From positions 16,966,000-17,029,999 of the forward strand of contig NC_060890.1 of NCBI RefSeq assembly GCF_014805685.1: a DNA stretch of 64,000 nucleotides. Direction: 5' to 3'. The position numbers and the translations under genes were made by a program. The DNA comes from Silurus meridionalis (lineage: Eukaryota > Chordata > Actinopteri > Siluriformes > Siluridae). Of the stretch, positions 58,919 through 64,000 are shown piece by piece. How positions within the stretch are numbered: position 1 is the stretch's first letter; every line of letters begins with the position of its first letter. The notes beneath the pieces were generated by a model that was not told the origin of the DNA, made no database searches, and saw only the letters and a list, made by a program, of their open reading frames with translations.

Positions 58919-59350
58919 TGCCGCCCTGGCAATATCGTGATCTCTGAGGCATTGAAAATATTTTTCAGAATTAACAATAGAAAACATTTAGTCTAAGCAT
59001 TCGTCGGAACGTTTAAATTGCAGTTTTAAGTGCAAGTAAAGATTTGTTTCGAATCAAAATATTAATGTTTTTAAAGATTTTCATGTTGCCTTTTCTGTTT
59101 TAAATTTGTTGTTTTTAATGTTTTTCTTTTTCTTTTTCTTTTTTAATTGAACAACCCTTCCATTTCTGTCACCATCACAATACCATAATCTTTGTGCACT
59201 GAAAATGTATTTATGACCTCAACAGAAAAAAATATATAGAAAAGTTGTACTTTGTCATTTGGAAATGTTTTAATGCAGTTTAAAGTGTTGGAAAGATGTG
59301 ATATGAATGAGAATATTCTTGTTTTTAAAGATTTGTTTTGCCTTTTCTGT
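58919..59350. repeat. Ancient imperfect tandem duplication, about 235-bp period
   Basis: Segments 58919-59100 and 59155-59350 share ordered similarity. Examples are GCATTGAAAATATTTTTCAG versus GCACTGAAAATGTATTTATG, AATTGCAGTTTTAAGTG versus AATGCAGTTTAAAGTG, and TTTTTAAAGATTTTCATGTT GCCTTTTCTG versus TTTTTAAAGATTTGTTTTGC CTTTTCTG. Divergence is perhaps 30%. Confidence 0.65.
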
Positions 59351-59662
59351 GCAATAGAGCAAATGCCACTACCTACTGGATATTTTGTACCGTTTGGCCA
59401 CTCAAAGAGGCCACTGATTAGGTTCTGCAAAAGGTCTTGATTATAGATTGATTGATTGAACACACTCTAAATAAAATTATTTGTGGTCCCAAGCTTGATG
59501 AAGTCAGAGCAAAAAAGGGAAGGGTGGATAAAAAAGCAGGTACAATAATAGAGAATTAAGGTGTATTAGAAGATGATGGCAGACATCACTTGTAAGTATA
59601 TATAGTATTGTGCTTATAATGCTTTCAAAAATAGAAGTGTTAATAGATTATTTTTATTAATT

Positions 59663-60195
59663 GACAAAATAGAAAATAAATAAACAGAAGGAAAATCCAA
59701 ATCAAATCAATATTCGATGTGATCACCCTTTGCTGGCAAAGCAGCATCACAGGAATTCAGCAGTTAAGTTGTTCCAAATCTCATGAAGAACTAAACACAG
59801 ATCTTCTGTGAATGTCGGCTGCTTCAAATCCTCCTGTCTCTTCATGTAATCCCAGAAATATTAAATGATGTTGAGATACCTTTTAGGACTTCTTGTTTTT
59901 GTTTTTTACACTAAAGATAGTTCTTAATGACATTAGCTGTATGTTTGGGTTCATTGCCTGCTGCAGAATAAATTTGGGGCTAATCAAATTTCTGATGGTA
60001 TTGCATAATATATATATCTGCCCCTATCTACCCTGCATCTCCAAGCTTGCAAGGAACCTCCACCATGCTTCACTGTTGCCTGTGGTGTCTATGGTGTCAT
60101 TCTCCAGCCTTTCGGTGAACTAACTGCCACCTGCTACAGCCAAATATTTCAGATTTTGACTCCTTAGTCCAAAGCACCTGCTGCCATTTTTTATT
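59663..60195 (-). mobile_element. Decayed Tc1-like element 9 (transposase C-terminal half)
   Basis: In plus orientation the text follows the reverse complement of a vertebrate Tc1 transposase gene: GATGTGATCACCCTTTGCTG, AAGTTGTTCCAAATCTCATG, TCTGTCTCTTCATGTAATCC CAG, CTGCTGCAGAATAAATTTGG GGC, GGAACCTCCACCATGCTTCA CTGTTGCCTG and CAAAGCACCTGCTGCCATTT TT. It stops at about 60195 with the N-terminal half missing. There are several deletions and no open frame. Confidence 0.8.
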
Positions 60196-61395
60196 TTTTG
60201 ACCACAATTTGATATTTGATATTAAAAATATTTATGAAATTTATCTACAACCAGACTAATAATGCAATAAGTAGGTTATCACTTGCACTTGGCACACATC
60301 ATTTGATAAACAATTAAAGCATTTATTTTTTTCTTTTTTTATTTAATTATTTGGGAATTCATTCTAACACCCAAGGTCAATTTACAAAGTAATACCATCA
60401 ACAGAAAAATAAAAGAAGCAAAAAAGTGTTTTTAAATTATATTATAATAAAATGTTTAAAATGCTCAGAGCAACTCAAAAGGATCCACTTTATCAGATTT
60501 TAAGCAATTATCAATGTACTGTAGCATGGACTGAAACTACTACTGCTTCTTGATTAGATGGAGAACTGAGCAGAAAATAAATATTAATGCACACTCCACT
60601 CCACACTGCACAGCACAGCACTTTGGTAGAAAATTCACAGGATCCTGGGCTGAATTGTGGGTCAAGCAATTCTGAGCTGGGGCCTTTTAAAGGTTTCTAA
60701 ACCAAAGGTGACTTTTTATACATTCCTTTTTTTGTGGTTGGATGCATGTCTTCAAACCTGGCCTCCCATGCTGTTGATTGATGATGGAGATCCAGCAATG
60801 CTCGCTGAATATCCATCATGCAAACCCACCCGTAATGAATGAATATGCCCTCTATCAACCGTGCATCACCTGAAGAGCTGTCATTTGCAATGAAACATGT
60901 TCATACTTCAAAGTAAGATAGATTAACTGTGAGCGTTATTTTACCCCAAACACAGAGGGGGGTTAAGGGTAGAGTATTTAAAAATAGACTTAAATAGTGT
61001 TAGTTCATAAGTTTGGTTATGAACTTTTTGCTCTAAGTGTGCCACCACTACAGCCTGAAAGGATCTACTGATTTGAGATGACAGGTCAAATTATCAGAGA
61101 TCAAGAAATAAAAAAGCGTTTCTAAATGTTTGGTGCATGAATATGAGCTATTAACACTGAAATGTCAAGATAATACGGGAACAAGAATATACAAGATATA
61201 AAGGGTGAAAGAATAATCATGACATAATCAAGTAGAAGTAGCCGTTTCTGCATGACTTAAAAATAAAATATTCAGCTATTTTTGCAACTGTGGAAAAGAC
61301 GGAATGTGATTAAAAAGGTTAATTGGCATGTAGAATGCTGAGTCACTGCTGTTTACCACATTATGTTTTGAAGAAAAACACACTTTTCTCTCTCT
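60196..61395. other. Stretch without recognised genes
   Basis: Nothing recognised. Confidence 0.4.

Positions 61396-61456
<61 letters not shown>
61388..61456. repeat. (CT)n(GT)n microsatellite
   Basis: A short CT run followed by about 28 GT units. Confidence 0.95.
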
Positions 61457-61458
<2 letters not shown>

Positions 61459-62286
61459 TGCAAATCAATAACATTGTCAACACCAAGTATATATATCTAC
61501 AACCTGAAATAAATCCAGCCTGGTGCAATGCAAGCAATGTCTTAAATATAAATTGAAAAAAACCTAGATCAAATGTCCTCAATGAATTACACGATCTGGA
61601 TTGCAGTATGTTTTATTATATACTATGAGAAAAAAATTGTCTATGCATATGTTCAATAAATTATAACTTTGTAAGATGGAATATACAAAACAATAATAAT
61701 AATCAGCATTTTCAGACAAATGTGTTATAACTGTTGCCTAAACAAAATCACAGGAGCTTAAACTTTCGGCAAATAAATTGAAGTCAGATGTATTTTCAGT
61801 AACATTGTATGTGCTTTCTCCATGGACAGCAGTGGTGTTATTGTGTTTGTGTATATTGTGTAGTTTTGATCAGTAGGTGGTGTTGTCACTAAATTAGTTG
61901 CATAATTTCATAGTTCTGAAAATGAACCCCTATGAATCTATGGAACCACAGGCAGGACTACTTGGATCAGCAAACAGACAGTTTATTATAAAGATACGCA
62001 AGATACATGAAGGCCAAAAAGTTTTTCATGTCCTGCACCTCTTACTGCATGCAATCAGCATATAGGGGGCATTAAACTGTCTGATCAGCTTTTCAGACAA
62101 ACCATGTACTGCATGGCACATAACCATTAAGTGGTGCAGAAATATCTTTTTTAATGTATTGATATTTTTGCCACCAACTTTTGCATAATGAACAAGGACC
62201 TATGCAGCAACATGAGCCATAAGGTGTTTATGGGACAGCTAATTGCATAGCTATGTGGTGTGTCACAGAACCTAAGAGCAAAACAG
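61457..62286. other. Stretch without recognised genes
   Basis: Nothing recognised up to the hAT-like element. Confidence 0.4.
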
Positions 62287-62503
62287 CCCAGGGGCAGAGG
62301 TGGCAAAAGTACACACATCCATTACTTAAGTAGAAGTACAGATACTCATGATTTAAAATACTCGGGTAAAAGTTGAAGTACTGATTATACATTTTTACTT
62401 AAGTGAAAGTAAAGAAGTTTAGGCTCTGACATGTACTTAAGTAAAAAGTAGTTATTACTTCTACCTGTTTTAGCTGTTAACTGGACCTCACATCATATTA
62501 ATA

Positions 62504-62830
<327 letters not shown>

Positions 62831-63335
62831 GTCTTTGCTATGTTTCCACACGGACAGTTAATGAGGTGATACCGGAGAAAGTGCACCTCTTCAAGTCAAA
62901 TCAAGAAGCTTTTATATATAATTATAGACATTTTACAGATTTGAATGATGTATTGTTTTTATCTGTACGATCAATAAAGACAGTAATTTAAGTTTGTGTC
63001 GCCATTATGAGGGAAAAACCCACAAAACGCCACCTAGAGGGTTAACTGTGTAAAACATGGCGGATTTGGTGTTTGATTTGAGACTTGGCGCAGAAATAAA
63101 ACAAAAGTTTACTGATTTAAAATATTTCTATTTATTTATTTTATATCTAAGTAAAGAAGGGACGTCGTGAATAAGTGTATGTTTTGCTGGAGGTTTTAAT
63201 TTCGCCTCTTTTATATTTAGTTATTTATTTATGTATTTTTTTTTAAATAAAAATTGTAAAAACAGAAATGCGTGCTGAATTAATAGCGTGTTAATAACAT
63301 TTAGTGCCATTTACAATAATTTGAATTTTGACAGC

Positions 63336-63340
<5 letters not shown>

Positions 63341-63405
<65 letters not shown>
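63341..63405. repeat. (AT)n microsatellite
   Basis: About 32 AT units inside the hAT-like element. Confidence 0.95.
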
Positions 63406-63409
<4 letters not shown>

Positions 63410-64000
63410 CAAAACTAATTAAAAATGTTGTTACCTAATGAATGTATCCAGGCTGAATATCCACATATAGAACACAAGCAGAGAAAATATGATGATCAGG
63501 AATGTGTCTGTTTTCAGTTATGTTTACATCACTGACTCCATCTGTCTCATCCACGTTACCCCCAAACTTCTTACTGCCTTCTACCTGCTGATTCTTATCT
63601 TCGTAAAGAGTGAGAGACAGGACTTTATACACCAGCGGATTGAAAAAGATGCGCAGTAACAGGAAATCGGTTGTTTGGCTGAAATCGGCGCGCAGTGAAA
63701 ATAAAAAATGTATATTTCACCAAATCAGTGGATTAAAACTAAAGTAACGAGGCTGTTTTGAAAATGTAAGCAGTAAAAAGTACAGATATTTGTGTAAAAA
63801 TGTAATGAGTAAAAGTAAAAGTTGTCTAAAAAATAAATAGTGGAGTAAAGTACTGATACCAGAAAAATCTACTTAAGTACAGTAACAAAGTATTTGTACT
63901 CCGTTACTTCCCACCTCTGCCCAGGGGTGACCATGTGCCACTTCCAGGAGCACAGCTGAGATCAGATGTCAGGAATACTGCCACTGCTGGTCCTCAACCC

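Overview
This window looks like non-coding DNA from a teleost fish nuclear genome. The evidence is an AT-rich background, very dense TG/TA/GATA/ATT microsatellites, several families of Tc1/mariner transposons, tRNA-derived SINEs (one carrying the V-SINE core), L2-, RTE- and CR1-like LINEs, DIRS tyrosine-recombinase retrotransposons, a Ty3/Gypsy element and a hAT-like element. An otophysan or catfish-like source is a guess from the repeat mixture, not something the sequence proves. I recognise no intact host protein gene and no tRNA or rRNA gene. The window is probably intergenic or deep inside an intron.

Layout. 1-5 kb: AT-rich sequence with TG and GATA microsatellites and a tRNA-Glu-type SINE (about 3217-3426). 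5287-6886: a near-complete Tc1 element with a 314-codon transposase. 9.8-11.07 kb: two L2-like LINE pieces and a second copy of the tRNA-Glu-type SINE. 14.15-14.87 kb: a decayed CR1/Rex1-like reverse transcriptase. 15.54-15.75 kb: a SINE fragment and a TA/TG microsatellite. 18001-19976: a dead Tc1 element whose right terminal repeat carries a 352-bp RTE LINE insertion with an 11-bp target duplication. 20.4-20.8 kb: an unexplained hydrophobic reading frame. 26.8-27.2 kb: another Tc1 remnant. 27.39-30.7 kb: a stacked cluster of Tc1 fragment, V-SINE and DIRS element, with an L2 LINE inside the DIRS. 31 kb: a further Tc1 remnant.

39980-48097 is a Ty3/Gypsy element on the minus strand with both LTRs. 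Its reverse transcriptase is split by a 2-kb DIRS fragment. Its 3' part carries a non-autonomous DNA transposon, which itself holds a solo LTR of the same Gypsy family with a 4-bp target duplication (CCGT). 49-54 kb: two decayed Tc1 elements and, at about 52620-54226, a Tc1 element with a full-length 340-codon transposase. 55-60 kb: microsatellites, a small MITE and another Tc1 remnant. 62295-63919: a hAT-like non-autonomous element bounded by a perfect 8-bp target duplication (CCCAGGGG).

The main story is layered transposition, whose relative order can be read from the nesting. The only fully open element-scale coding sequence is the transposase at 52837-53859. All other element genes are truncated, frameshifted or interrupted.
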